This document shows, one piece after another, positions 46,862 through 59,159 of a stretch of DNA of 64,000 bases (its first letter is position 1; each line of letters starts with the position of its first letter). The stretch spans positions 149,802-213,801 of the forward strand of contig QANZ01050523.1 of NCBI GenBank assembly GCA_003254925.1. Direction: 5' to 3'. Origin of the DNA: Chamaecrista fasciculata. Taxonomy: Eukaryota; Streptophyta; Magnoliopsida; Fabales; Fabaceae. The position numbers and the translations under genes were made by a program. Below the pieces are notes generated by a model. The model saw only the letters and a list, made by a program, of their open reading frames with translations, was not told the origin of the DNA and did no database searches.

Positions 46862-47377
46862 TGTTGGGTAATTGATTGAAAATGGAGGTAGGTGAGGTTT
46901 TAAGAAGTCCCACATTGCTTGGTTAGCAATTGTGAGGTTTTTAAGAAGTCCTACATTGCTTGGATAGCAATTGTGGTAGAGGCTCAACTACTATAAAAGG
47001 AGGCTCAAGGCAAGTTTACTAGTGCACCAAGTCAATACACTTTAAGTTTTGTATATGACTTTTAAATTTCTTCCTCTCTTCTATTTTTGAGTTCTTCTAT
47101 TGTTATTGGTAGAGTGTGAAAGATGTAATTAAATAGTTGCTTTGTGAGAGAGTGTGTGTACTTAGGATAAGAGTTGAGAGAATATTATGTGATGTAACAA
47201 TTTTCATATAGTATTTTTCTCTGGTTGTCTTCTGGCAACGATCGTGTTTTTTTTTCCCGGTTTGAGTTTTCCACGTTAATTTCTCTTATGTTGTGATTGT
47301 GTTTCTTCATTTTATTTGTTATTCTTAAGGGAGAAAGACTATATTTATTTTTATAATTATTACTATTTTTCCGAACA
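46862..47377 (+). repeat. Right LTR of the copia element
   Basis: It starts TGTTGGGTAATTGATTG, directly after the polypurine tract, and ends TTTTTCCGAACA. It has the same length as the left LTR. Confidence 0.92.
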
Positions 47378-48411
47378 AATTGATCTTACATTCTTCTAAT
47401 GGTCATTCACATTTTGGTACCTTAAGAATAAGGCCAATTTCAATTTGGTACCCTATAATTTTCATCAAACAAATTACATGTATTTAATGTGGTTAGAAAA
47501 AAACGATATTGGGCTTCAAGTCCATTAATAATTTTATTCTGTTATGTCTAGAAGTGTCAAAATAGATTAATTCAGTCCTTATTATTCTATTTAACTCTAA
47601 TTCGAGTTCAAAAAGCTTGATTTAAAAAAGGGTTTAGAAAAATTCTAACCTAACCCTATTAAGGCTTAGGGTTGGCATTATGAGTCTTAATCAATATATT
47701 TAAAATTTTTTAAATATAGATAAAATTTGAAGTTAAGTTATATCACTTTTTCTAATGTGAACCAAAATTATTAAAAAATTATAAGATAATATTACAAATC
47801 ATAACACAAATAGTTGTTTAATATTCTTAAACTTACATAGAAAAATTACTTATGTGAAAGTGAAAATAAGTGAAATAAAATATATTTCACAATATTATTC
47901 ACTATTCAACCTTCTTATAACTTCATAATTTTTGTCATCTTCTCCTTAAAAATTATTTTTGATTTAATATATATTTTTTATTTCATTTAAAAAGTATCTA
48001 AAATATTAAAAAAAATTGAATTATAACAACTTAAATACTTTTTAATAAAAACAAATAATTAGGATTGTCGTAATAAAGCCTGACCATAACCCTATGGTCA
48101 TTCACTAGTTAAGATTGGGTCAATCTTGGCGTAGTTATTCTCGTGTGATTCGTTAGCCCCCACATGATTTAGCTTATTGGATAAAGAGAATATTCATAAA
48201 AAATAATTAGTCAAAGTGTATTTTTAGTCCCATAATTTTTACTCATGTCTCAATTTGGTCCTATAACTTTTTTTGTTATAATTTTAGTTTCATATCTTTT
48301 ACTCAAGTTGTAGATTTGGTCCTGTGTTGCATATTTGGTCTCAATTGGTCTTAATGAACTAGGTTCTGGCCGTGGGTCATTACCTGATTCAGATAAGGTA
48401 ATCATTTAGAT
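47378..48411. other. Gene-free stretch with decayed transposon phrases
   Basis: A fragment with 'aatttggtaccctataattt' near 47440 recalls the MULE arms at 36189 and 49320. Phrases at 48205-48320 match the element at 39312-39728. No gene is supported. Confidence 0.45.
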
Positions 48412-48788
48412 TTGTTAGTCAGAATGCACAAGGAAAATATACCATGAGAGAGGGTGAATTGGAAATTAAAACTTTTTCAAGTTAAAAAACAAGTTATGAC
48501 ACATTTCTTTAAAATAATCCCTCTAATATAAATTCCTCAAAACAATTCCTTCAAACAGCTTCTTTCCTGAACACAGTTCCTTAGCAATAGCAGCTTAACT
48601 TAAGAAAACAGATTCTTAGTGAAAACAATTCCTTTTAGCAAAACAGTTTCTTAAACAAGTTGCTAATGAAAGAAATCAGTTCCTTAACTCATAAAAGATA
48701 AATGCAGGATATAAAGGAGTTAAGATAAGGAATAATGACACAGCAGATTATACTGATTCAGAATAAGATACTAGTCCTCGACAAAGGA
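48412..48788 (-). mobile_element. Truncated LTR fragment
   Basis: On the minus strand this matches the last 370 bp of the solo LTR at 45315-46741, including 'ggtatattttccttgtgcat' and 'gactagtatcttat'. It stops abruptly at 48788, so it is a truncated copy. Confidence 0.7.
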
Positions 48789-49634
48789 TTTTCTCTTAAG
48801 CGTACATAGCAATTAGCATCATGTTTTGGATTAGTTATTATTTTTATGAATGCTTTTTTGTCATAAGCTATATTGATTGTAGTGATTGACTTGGTATCGT
48901 GCCAAAGTGACATTAACAATCCTTAATAGATAGGGTATTTGATATTTTGATTTTTATTTATATAATTTATTTTAGTTAATATTCATATTTTATTTTATTT
49001 GATACATTAGTATTGCATTTATACTGATTTTGATATTTGATATTCAAAATACTCAAAATAATAAATACTAATTAAGATATCATAAATTTAAAAATAAATA
49101 TATTTATTATTCAATAATTAATATATGTGAATTAGAATAAACTAATTAAAAATATATTAAAAATTATAAAACATAAAATTAAGCATAAAAAATTTATATT
49201 ATAAAGTGTCTATTATCAAATATATATATCTTAACAATTGATTTATTCTAAACAGATATAGGGTAATTATATAATATACCCTATACTTTATAAAATTTAA
49301 ATTTTCTTTAAAATTTTAAGGGTAAATTGCAATTTGGTACCCTGTGGTTAGGGACGGTTCCCCTTTGGTACCCTGAAAGAAAAATTTTTGCATTGTGGTA
49401 CCCCGTGGTTTGCTCCGTTAGCGATTTGGTACCCTGAGGTTTTTTTCTGTTAGGATTTAACGGCAAATGTTAGTTAAAATGTCAAAAATCTCCCAAAAAG
49501 TCTTCTCTTATGCGTTTAAGTCCTTTCCCTTTACTAAAAGGGATCAAAACATAAAGAATTAATTATAAAAGGGTCTTTAGAATTCTAATATTATAGATTT
49601 TTCTCCTTTTCATAAGATTTCTTTTGAATAGGTC

Positions 49635-50241
49635 NNNNNNNNNNNNNNNNNNNNNNNNNNNNNNNNNNNNNNNNNNNNNNNNNNNNNNNNNNNNNNNNNN
49701 NNNNNNNNNNNNNNNNNNNNNNNNNNNNNNNNNNNNNNNNNNNNNNNNNNNNNNNNNNNNNNNNNNNNNNNNNNNNNNNNNNNNNNNNNNNNNNNNNNNN
49801 NNNNNNNNNNNNNNNNNNNNNNNNNNNNNNNNNNNNNNNNNNNNNNNNNNNNNNNNNNNNNNNNNNNNNNNNNNNNNNNNNNNNNNNNNNNNNNNNNNNN
49901 NNNNNNNNNNNNNNNNNNNNNNNNNNNNNNNNNNNNNNNNNNNNNNNNNNNNNNNNNNNNNNNNNNNNNNNNNNNNNNNNNNNNNNNNNNNNNNNNNNNN
50001 NNNNNNNNNNNNNNNNNNNNNNNNNNNNNNNNNNNNNNNNNNNNNNNNNNNNNNNNNNNNNNNNNNNNNNNNNNNNNNNNNNNNNNNNNNNNNNNNNNNN
50101 NNNNNNNNNNNNNNNNNNNNNNNNNNNNNNNNNNNNNNNNNNNNNNNNNNNNNNNNNNNNNNNNNNNNNNNNNNNNNNNNNNNNNNNNNNNNNNNNNNNN
50201 NNNNNNNNNNNNNNNNNNNNNNNNNNNNNNNNNNNNNNNNN
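49635..50241. other. Assembly gap (607 N)
   Basis: Undetermined bases inside the MULE, close to its left arm. Gaps in such places usually come from the long inverted arms. Confidence 0.99.
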
Positions 50242-50814
50242 TCGATGAAATCGACTACCTCGCTCACGAACAAAGAGAAAACATTCGAGCTCCTTTGGTA
50301 CGATTTGGCACGATTTCGAACCCTAACGCACGATTTTGAACCCTAAGACACGATTTCGAACCCTAAGACACGATTTCTCGGACCGATTCAGTTTGAAGGG
50401 ACGATTTTGCTTCGATTTCGAAATCAGCGTGAAATAATTATGGTTTGCTGTGTGCTTTGATTTCGATTTTGCTGTGTGCTTGATTTCGATTTGCTGTGTG
50501 CTTGATTTTTGTAGAGAGAAAGTGAAGAAAATCTGGGGAATTTGGTGAAAATAGGACCATGGTTTTGAAAATTGTGTGATTTAGGGTTGAAGATGGGTTC
50601 ATTGAATATGGATGATGAAGGTGGATAGATGAAGAAGAAGATGAATGTGGATGGGTATGAAGATGAAGGTGGATAGATGAAGATGGGTTCGTGATGATGA
50701 AGGTGTGTATGAATTGATGAAGATGAAGATGAAAAAGATGAAGAAGAAGACTAAAAAAAAGTGTTAGGGGATTTAGAGGTTTAGGGACCAAATTGCAAAA
50801 GAGTAGTTTTTTTT

Positions 50815-50920
50815 ACAGGTTTAAGATTAGGGGTTAAGGTTTTAGATTTTAGAGTTTAAGGTTTAAGTTTTAGGATTTTAGAGTTTAGGGTTTTAGGATT
50901 TTGGGGTTTAGGGTTTTTAA
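50815..50920. repeat. Degenerate TTTAGGG (telomere-like) array
   Basis: About 100 bp contain repeated GTTTAGGG, GTTTTAGG and ATTTTAGAG units, a degenerate form of the plant telomere repeat, inside the MULE. The match is imperfect and could also be a simple repeat. Confidence 0.5.
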
Positions 50921-53605
50921 TATTTTTAAGGACTAAATTAGAATGTTTGGAAGAATTTTGGGACACTTTACAATTTTAATTTGAGGATTTGGGACTAAAA
51001 TGAATGAAGATGATGAAAAATATAGGGAATTGAAAATAATGAGATAAGAATGGGTGAGTAAAAATAAATTTTTTTTTTCTAAAATATATATGACTCAGGG
51101 ACCAATTTGATTTTTGAAGGAAATATTTTTTTTTTAAATTATTAATGCTTATGTGGCAAATCAAGCATATGTGGCGTTTTTTTTTTTCCAGATTTCCATC
51201 TGCCACGTTAGCAGATAACGGACACGTCAGCTGGTTGGTTAACGGACATTTAACAGAAGGACCAATTTGACTAACGTTTATAAAATTCGGGGACCTATTT
51301 GTCAATTTCCTTAATTCAGGGACCAATCTGTCAGCGACCCAATAATCCAGGGACCAATTTAGGAGTTTACTCATTTAATAAATACTTGAGATTATTAGGT
51401 TGTCCCTTTTATCTCATAAAAACCATAAAAAAAATACAAATAAAAATATCATAATATCATAATTTGAGAGATAAAAATAGGACTTGATTTTGGGAAAATT
51501 TAGGGGTTTTGATTTGTTTGTAATTAAATCAGGACCTATTCAAAAGTTCAAGGTTTTAGGGACCAATTTGAAGAAGAGATGAAATGTTTTTTTTTTTTGC
51601 TTGATTTTGAAAAAATTTGGGGGTTTTGATTTGTTTGTAGTGTACTTGAATGAAAATTGTAGTTGAATATAGGAATTTTTTGATAAATCATAGATGCTCA
51701 TTTGTTTTTTAGGTTCTAAGGACTATTTTGATAAAGATCATAAACTTTTGGTATTAAAGTGTGATTAAATCAGGACCTATTCAAAAGAAATCTTATGAAA
51801 AGGAGAAAAATCTATAATATTAGAATTCTAAAGACCCTTTTATAATTAATTCTTTATGTTTTGATCCCTTTTAGTAAAGGGAAAGGACTTAAACGCATAA
51901 GAGAAGACTTTTTGGGAGATTTTTGACATTTTAACTAACATTTGCCGTTAAATCCTAACAGAAAAAAACCTCAGGGTACCAAATCGCTAACGGAGTAAAC
52001 CACGGGGTACCACAATGCAAAAATTTTTCCTTCAGGGTACCAAAGTGGAACCGCCCCTAACCACAGGGTACCAAATTGCAATTTACCCAAATTTTAAATA
52101 TATATTTTCAAAATTTATTGAATTTTTTTTTAATTTTTACAAAACATATAGCTATATTAAAAAAAATGTTGGGACTGAACTTATATTTTACTCACAAAAA
52201 TATAGGAAGGTTGAAATGGGATGATTTTGGACACAACAAGGAAACCAAAAATAATTTGTTGACCAAAATACAAGTCAACTCGTAGTTTGGCAAAAAAAAA
52301 AACCAAAATTAATTTTATGATCGAAACGAACTTGATCCTACAGTTTGATCCAGGATCAAACTGCCAACCGTGCCAACAAATAAATCAAAATTATACTTTA
52401 AAATAATTATTTTATACATCTCGTAGTTTTTCACTAGTTATTTTTGTTTGAAGTCATTTCTGTCGAAATATAATGGCGAACAATTAAAATTTCAAAGAAA
52501 TTATTAAGGTATAATTTTTTAATTTATAGATATAACTACGATATATTTCTTGAGAAATAGTATCAACAACAATTGCGAGGAATGCAGATGTAGACAAAAG
52601 AAATAATTAATTAATGGGGAGTATATCGGTTAAATTATAATTTGTTAGAATATGGTTAAATTATACGATCTTGAGCGTTCATTAGATCTATAGCTAACAA
52701 CACGCCACGTTTCTTCTCCAAATGTCAAAACGCATGCACCGTTTTATAGCTCTACGTTTTGCCTTCTCCGATTACTTCATAAGTAGTTCGTGATTTTCTT
52801 CTCCATTTGCTTATTCCCAATTTTTGGTCTCTTCCTTTTTATTATCTCTCCCACTTGGTTTGCGATTATCTTCATTATCCATTTATGTCGTTTCCAATTT
52901 CCTCCTTCCCTGTTTGAGGGTTTTGGTTTCATTTTATAGGCCAGGTATGATCTTAATCTTAGTTTTTATTACTATTTGTTATTGTTTAATCGTAATATTC
53001 TATTGATTGAGTATGCCAAGCTTTCTCTTAATTATTAGATTCTACCACCTCTAATTAGCTTTAATTTACAATGTATCTATAAGGTTATTGGAACATAAAA
53101 TACTTAATTAAATTGTAGTATTAGTTTCATGATACATGTCCAAATGGATCTATGCTTGAATAAAATATAGGCAATCTACTTGTTGAAGGTCACTTATATA
53201 ACAATTGCTACGTAATATGTAGACACCTTTGTTTATTGATTATGCTTTTGCTCTCCACCACTACTCTGCAAATTTGTATTATTTAGGTATTGCTTTGAAA
53301 GTTTGTTGCTTGAGAATTTATAAAAAATGAACATTATTTCTCTACCATGTTTAATAGATAACTCAAACTCTTTGTGGATGTGTCAAAAAAAGAAAGAGAC
53401 TTAGCAAAATTAAGGGTTATAGAAATTCTTTGTCAGACTTTTACTTTGTCTAATAATTTTTGTTTTAGTTTTGCAATGAAGGTGAAGATGAACAATAGAA
53501 ACGACCTAAAAAGATTAAAAATAATAAAAATTTAAAATAATGCTAATGTCAAAACACACCGTCTTTGGAAATGAAATAGTGCATTTTGATGCGCAAAAAA
53601 GGGAA

Positions 53606-53966
53606 AATGTTAAGGGAAAAGTACAAAAAAAAAATCATAGTTAAAGCATCCCAATTTTTAGTTGTTTAATTTCTTTTTTTGTCTTGANTTTAAAAATTTA
53701 AAAATTAAATAAATAAAACTTAATTCTCCATTCTCCTTCCTTCCCTTTCATAATTTTTAAATACTTCAAATTGATGTATTTTAAAATAGAAATTTATGGT
53801 TAAACAAAGAGAAAGAACTTAATAACTTAATCTCCTCCTACCCATCTCCTAATTATCAAAAAAAATATATAATTTTAAATTTTCGAAAAAAAGGAAAAAG
53901 GATTTCAAAGCTCTCTCATTCCTTTCTTTTTTTTCCTTCTTAATCTACAATTCAAACATACTATAA
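53606..53966. other. Spacer between duplication copy A and the LINE remnant
   Basis: Purine-rich and AT-rich sequence with one N at 53688. No gene or complete element is seen. Confidence 0.4.
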
Positions 53967-54932
53967 AGTTTTTTTTTTTATTTAAGAAAACAACTTACAG
54001 ACAACAAAAATTGTAACCTGTTACAATAGCCTGCAGAAAAATAAATAAACCACTATCAACAGTAGCAAGAGTATGAGAAAAGGTAATTGACTGGAACTTT
54101 CTGGAAATGGACATAATATCACATAGGATGGTAGCATTGGTCCCTATAGAGTTTGGGCCCTTGTTGATACACTTGACAACATCCATTCTTCGGCACCAAA
54201 CATGGACGTTGAGCATCTCCCGAGCAAGCAAAACCTGCAACAACGTCCTGATCAAGAGGAAGATGTTAGTGGTTAGACTATAAGTGAGATCATTAGTGCA
54301 ACCAAAATTTAGGTACTGGAGGTCATCTCTGAATTGACATGCAGCAGTTCCCCTCTTTCTTAGGGGTTTTCAGCTTCTTCCATCTATGAGGATATTTATT
54401 GGACAAACATCAATGAGAGATAAGTTCTTGTCATCCTGATGATCCTTGTGACTTGGAGCAGGAAGTTGGCGTTTCCCAAAAGCCTTGTGACCCTCCCAAG
54501 TTTTTTTGGTCAAGGAGATGACATTCTGAGGGTTCCCTTGTTGCTTGCGGAAGATGGAGTTATTCTTAGCAGTGTAGATGGACCAACACATAATTAACAT
54601 ATAACATAGGTTGTCAGTATGATGTTGAGGAGCTTCCTTGTTGTGACTGTTAATGATCTGGGATAACCAATTCAGGAAGTTTCCATTAGCTGAGCTCTCA
54701 ATCCTGATATTTAAGTGACATCCAAACCAACATGCCCTAGCAAATAGGCATTCCACAAAAAGGTGGTGGGTGGTTTCTGTGTGATTGCAGTCAAAAGAGC
54801 AGGATCCTTCAATATGAAAATTCCTTTTTCTAAGGTTTTCTCCAAGAGGTAAGGCATCATGGCAGAGTTGCCAAAGGAAACTATGAATCTTAGGGGGAAG
54901 GTCAATGTTACAAAATTTAAATAAGATATCAC
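53967..54932 (-). pseudogene. 5'-truncated LINE-type fragment: RT zinc-binding plus RNase H-like domain
   Basis: One minus-strand frame runs through the whole stretch with a single in-frame TGA (54370-54372). The first part reads IHSFLWQLCHDALP, then GSCSFDCNHTETTHHLFVEC, the signature of the zf-RVT domain that follows reverse transcriptase in plant LINEs. The second part (LLAREMLNVHVW, DVVKCINKGPNS, FQSITFSH) resembles the RNase H-like domain at LINE C-termini. A T run on the plus strand at about 53971 may be the reverse of a poly(A) tail. The reverse transcriptase itself is missing. An alternative is a host-derived RNase H-like gene fragment. Confidence 0.75.
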
Positions 54933-56680
54933 AAAATTTAAAAATAAATATATTTATTATTCAGTAATTAATATATGTGAATTAAAATAAATTAATTAAA
55001 AATATAATAAAAATCATAAAACATAAAATTAAGCATAAAAAAATTTTACTATAAAGTGTCAATTATCAAATATATATCTTAACAATTGATTTATTCTAAA
55101 CAGATACATGGTAATTATATAATATACCCTATACTTTATAAAATTTAAAAATTTATTTAACTTTTAAATATATATTTTCAAAATTTATTTAACTTTTTTT
55201 TAATTTTTACAAAACATATAGCTATAGTAAAAAAATGTTGGGACTGAATTGTATATTTTACTCACAAAAATATAGGAAGGTTGAAATAGGATGATTTTGG
55301 ACACGAAAATAAAACCAAAAATAGTTTGTAGACCAAAATGCAACTCATCTCGTAGTTTGGCAAAAATAAAACAAAACCAGAAATAATTTTATGACCAAAA
55401 CAAAATTGATCCCGTAGTTTGAGGACCAAACTGCCAACAGTGCCAACAAATCTTTAAAATAATTATTTTATACATTTCATAGTTTGTCACTAGTTATTTT
55501 TGTTTGAAGTCATTTTTGTCAAAATATAATGGCGAACAATTAAAATTTCAAAGAAATTATTAATGTATAATTTTTTAATTTATAAATATAACTACGATAT
55601 ATTTCTTGAAAAATAGTCTCAACAACAATTGCGAGGAATGCATATGTAGACAAAAGAAATAATTAATTAATGGGGAGTATATCCGTTAAATTATAATTTG
55701 TTAGAGTATGGTTAAATTATACTATCTTGATCGTTCATTAGATCTAAAGCTAATAGAACCCACGTTTCTACTCCAAATGTCAAAACGGATGCACCGTTTT
55801 ATAGCTCTACGTTTTGCCTTCTCCGATTACTTCATAATAAGTAGTTCATGATTTTCTTCTCCATATTTGCTTATTCCAAATTTTTGGTCTATTCCTTTTT
55901 ATCATCTCTCCCCCTTGGTTTGCGATTATCTTCGTTATCCATGTATGTTGTTTCCATTTTCGTCCTTCACCATTTGAGTGTTTTGGTTTCGTTTGATAGG
56001 CCAGGTATAATCTTAATCTTAGTTCTTTATTACTATTTGATATTGTTTAATCGTAATATTCTATTGATTGAGTATGCCAACCTTGCTCTTAATTATTAGA
56101 TTCTACAACCTCTAATTAGCTTTAATTTACAATGTATCTATAAGGTTATTGGAACTTAAAATACTTAATTAAATTGTAGTATTAGTTTCATGGTATATGT
56201 CCAAATGGATCTATGCTATATAAAATATAGGCAATCTACTTGTTGAAGGTCACTTATATAACAATTGCTACGTAATATGTAGACACCATTGCTCATTCAT
56301 TATGCTTGTGCTCTCCACCTCTACTCTGCAAATTTGTATTATTTAGGTATTGCCTTTGAAAGTTTGTTGCTTGAGAATTTATAAAAAAAAATAACTTTAT
56401 GTCTCTACCATGTTTAATAGATAACTAAAACTCTTTGTGGATGTGTCAAAAAAAAGAAACAAACTTAGCAAAATTAAGGGTTACAGAAATTCTTTGTCAG
56501 ACTTTTACTTTGTCTAATAATTTCTGTTTTAGTTTTGCAATGAAGGTGAAGATGAACAACACAGACGACCTAAAAAGATTAAAAATAATAAAAAATGAAA
56601 TAGTGCTGATGTCAAAATTAAACACACCTTCATTGGAAATGAAATAGTGCGTTTTGATGCGCAAAAAAGGAAAAAAGTTA
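54925..56680 (+). repeat. Direct duplication, copy B (MULE-free)
   Basis: This is the counterpart of 49070-53605 without the MULE. At 55135-55175 the text runs continuously across the place where the MULE sits in copy A, with a single 'aacttttaa' where copy A has AAATTTTAA twice. Confidence 0.85.
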
Positions 56681-56984
56681 GATGTTAAAGCTTGGAGAAA
56701 AAACATAACATTGTATTATATGAGCCGTTGATTTAACGAATGGTCAGGATGAATATATATACTTTAGCTGTAGTTCAATAAGCTATCAGTTGGCCAATCT
56801 ATCCCCTAATTAATAAGGTTAGATTTTTTGAAGTACTTTACAATGAAGTATATTACATTTTTCAGAATTTGTTCTGCAAAAAATTGTTTTTTTTTTCACT
56901 TAGTAAAAATATCTTATCAAAACATTTCATCTTAAAATACTTAATATCTTCAATATTGTTGATTAACTAAGTAGAGAAGAAACC

Positions 56985-58240
56985 AATGGTACAACTCAAG
57001 TTAGCCATCATCAACCACCTTAAACTACACCAAGTTTGCACTCAATGGATTGAAGACACACACACATATTCTCAGTGAAACTCGAACTTTCAATTTTCCA
57101 ACTCAAACTCTTGTTTCCTTGTTTGTTTTTCCCATTGTTTAAAATTTAGTCACTAAATATAGACCGAGCGTTCTTAAAAAGGAAAAAAAATCTTTTTATA
57201 CTATATGGTAATATTATTTAACATATTATATAGAGCATGTTTTATATATGGAGGCGATTATGTTGCAATAGTATATGTAATATAATAATGGCTTCTAGAA
57301 AATACAAGTTCCAATGAAAACAGAATACACAAAAGTCTATAATTATTAAACTTTGATAGTAAAGATTTAAGAAAAGATCAGGCCAAAAAAGATGTAAGAA
57401 AAGAAAATGGGCAAAAGTATTAATTTCGTCCCTAAATTTTACATTAACTGTTAATTTCGTTTTCAATATTTTTTTGTTGTCAATTTCGTACTTAGTGTTT
57501 CACATTTTAGTCAATTTTGTCTTTTGACTAACTTCTTTCAATAAATAAACAATAGACTGTATCCTGTTTTCTAATCTAAATTAGGATTTAAATTTCTTTT
57601 TCTATCAATTCTACATTATATACCATTCACCATGCAAATTATATCGATAATATTTGACTAAAGCAAGAGGAAATGATAAAATTTATCAAAATGCGAAAGA
57701 TTTAGGACGAAATTAACAGTAAAAAAAGATTGGAAATTAATGCAATTAACAGTTGATGTAAAGTTTGAGGACAAAATTAATACTTTTGCCCAAAAAAAAG
57801 TTATCTAAATTCCTTCCTCAGATAAAGCTATAACTCTTCTTGGAAACTTTACTTTTTTTAGCACTTATTACTTCACTAGTTATTAGCTAATTAACTAAAT
57901 GAGATTGGAGTCCTATGTATGTGTGGCTTGCATTTTGACAATAATTAAACAATAGCCAAAGACATAGTCAACAACAATGATTCATCCTTGAAATGCATGA
58001 AAGTTACCATATACATTTTTCTAACATTCATTAGATTGAAGTAAAAACAAATGGTGAATCCATGTAAAAGACAAATAAACTTATTACAATATGCATGTAA
58101 GTCCATCTTTTTATTATTTAATTTTATAGAAAAATAAAGTAACTCAAGTTAATTAATTAACTATGTGGTTTGCGTATAAGACACAATGTAACAGTATCAC
58201 ACAGTTTTACAAAATTGAATATAATTAAAGAGAGAATGGA
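56985..58240 (+). repeat. Left arm of a large inverted repeat
   Basis: About 1.25 kb is the reverse complement of 59160-60398. Landmarks include 'gcactcaatggattgaagac', 'ggcttctagaaaatacaagt' and 'gtaagtccatctttttatta'. The arms differ by scattered substitutions and small indels. No coding region is supported in the arm, and a MITE lies inside it (57409-57791). Confidence 0.9.
57409..57791. mobile_element. MITE in the left arm of the inverted repeat
   Basis: The ends GGGCAAAAGTATTAATTTCG and (reverse complement) GGGCAAAAGTATTAATTTTG are inverted repeats, and the interior is nearly palindromic ('gtcaatttcgt', 'acgaaattaaca'). Its counterpart in the other arm is 59613-59991, so it was present before the arms were duplicated. 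Confidence 0.75.
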
Positions 58241-59159
58241 ATAAATATTTCAATATATATGTGATTGGTTTTACAGAAATAAAGGGTGAAAAAAAAAATG
58301 GTTGAATTAGTTAGAGAGTTAAATACTTTATTCCCTTCACGCTTCACACTGCCTATGAGTTTGAGGAATTGGTTTAATTTCCAGATTCCTAGGTTCCACA
58401 ATTTTACTCAAATTAACAATGTTTATGGTTACGATCAATCCTAAAGTTATTGTACTTTCAAGTTCCGATGAATTTGATGTCGTGATGTGTGATAAAGTTT
58501 TACAGAGAGATCAACGTAGAAATTTCATTAGGAAAGAAAAAAACGTTGGCGTGATGATTTTGTTTAAGTATTACTTCAATTTAAATATTGTAAAGTATAG
58601 CATAAATGATTGAATAGTTAGCCTTTTAGAAATTAATTTATGAAGGATGGATACTAATATGAACACAAGATACAATATGGACACATACACACTGAAGTGT
58701 CAAATTCTTAAAATTACATAACACGACACGACATATATTTATGTATATAAATAATGAAAAACTTTTGAATTTTAATGAAAATCTAAAAATTATAATATCT
58801 ATTAATAATATATAATATATATGTGTTATTTATTTTCTATTGTTTATCTTGTTAAATCATAAAAAAAATAATTTTATATTCTAAAATTTATAAATATGTA
58901 CTATATAAGTGTCGTACGGACATTGAACATGGACACGTATCCCACATGATGACACTCCTCATAATGAAGTGTCCGTAATCCATAGCTAGAAAATGTTGCC
59001 TCAATTTCTAAATTCATAATTTGAATATATGGTCAAAACAATAACGTTCCTATTAGACCACTAAAATGAATTCATTAATATTTTCCTTGTATTAATTTCC
59101 TTATAACAATATTCTTTTAAACATAAATAATTTCTTTCCTTAACAATTTAATTTCTATT
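58241..59159. other. Spacer of the large inverted repeat
   Basis: About 0.9 kb separates the arms. It includes a copy of the GACACG-rich dispersed repeat (about 58650-58985) also found in intron 1 of the coatomer gene. A 64-residue frame at 58419-58613 has no recognisable domain and is not called. Confidence 0.6.

Larger units (their letters stand above)
44140..47377 (+). mobile_element. Ty1/copia retrotransposon, internally deleted
   Basis: Two LTRs of exactly 516 bp (44140-44655 and 46862-47377) enclose 2.2 kb. The primer-binding site TGGTATCAGAGC (44658-44669), complementary to initiator tRNA-Met as in copia elements, follows the left LTR. The purine-rich AAGGTGGAGATT precedes the right LTR. 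Only a broken gag piece remains, and a solo LTR of another element (45315-46741) is inserted inside. Flanks AAGCG and AATTG do not match, so the target duplication has been lost or the element rearranged. Confidence 0.92.
49320..52088. mobile_element. MULE with long arms and an assembly gap
   Basis: The element begins GGGTAAATTGCAATTTGG, ends CCAAATTGCAATTTACCC and is flanked by the perfect 9-bp duplication AAATTTTAA (49311-49319 and 52089-52097). Its arms match those of the Pack-MULE at 36189-38158. The centre contains 607 unknown bases (49635-50241), a GAAGATGAA-rich low-complexity stretch, a TTTAGGG-like array and fragments of another 'agggaccaattt' element. No transposase is seen in the known part, but one could be hidden in the gap. 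Confidence 0.9.
49070..53605 (+). repeat. Direct duplication, copy A (interrupted by a MULE)
   Basis: Apart from the 2.8-kb MULE at 49320-52088, about 1.75 kb here matches 54925-56680 in the same order and orientation. Matching landmarks are 'aaaatttaaaaataaatata'-type text at the left, 'gttgggactgaa' and 'ccgttttatagctctacg' in the middle, and 'ttttgatgcgcaaaaaagg' at the right. Short frames around 52824-53006 (LSLPLGLRLSSLS) are shared with the other copy but have no recognised domain. Confidence 0.85.

Noticed and set aside
49563..50346. Two frames of about 240 residues across the run of N
   Set aside because: Almost all residues are unknown; they exist only because N cannot be read as stop.
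50438..50791. 117-residue His/Leu/Ser-rich frame on the minus strand
   Set aside because: It reads the complement of a GAAGATGAA-type low-complexity stretch inside a MULE.
52824..56099. Duplicated short frames with LSLPLGLRLSSLS at 52824-53006 and 55848-56099
   Set aside because: They are shared only because the DNA is duplicated; the frames diverge in length between the copies and have no domain.
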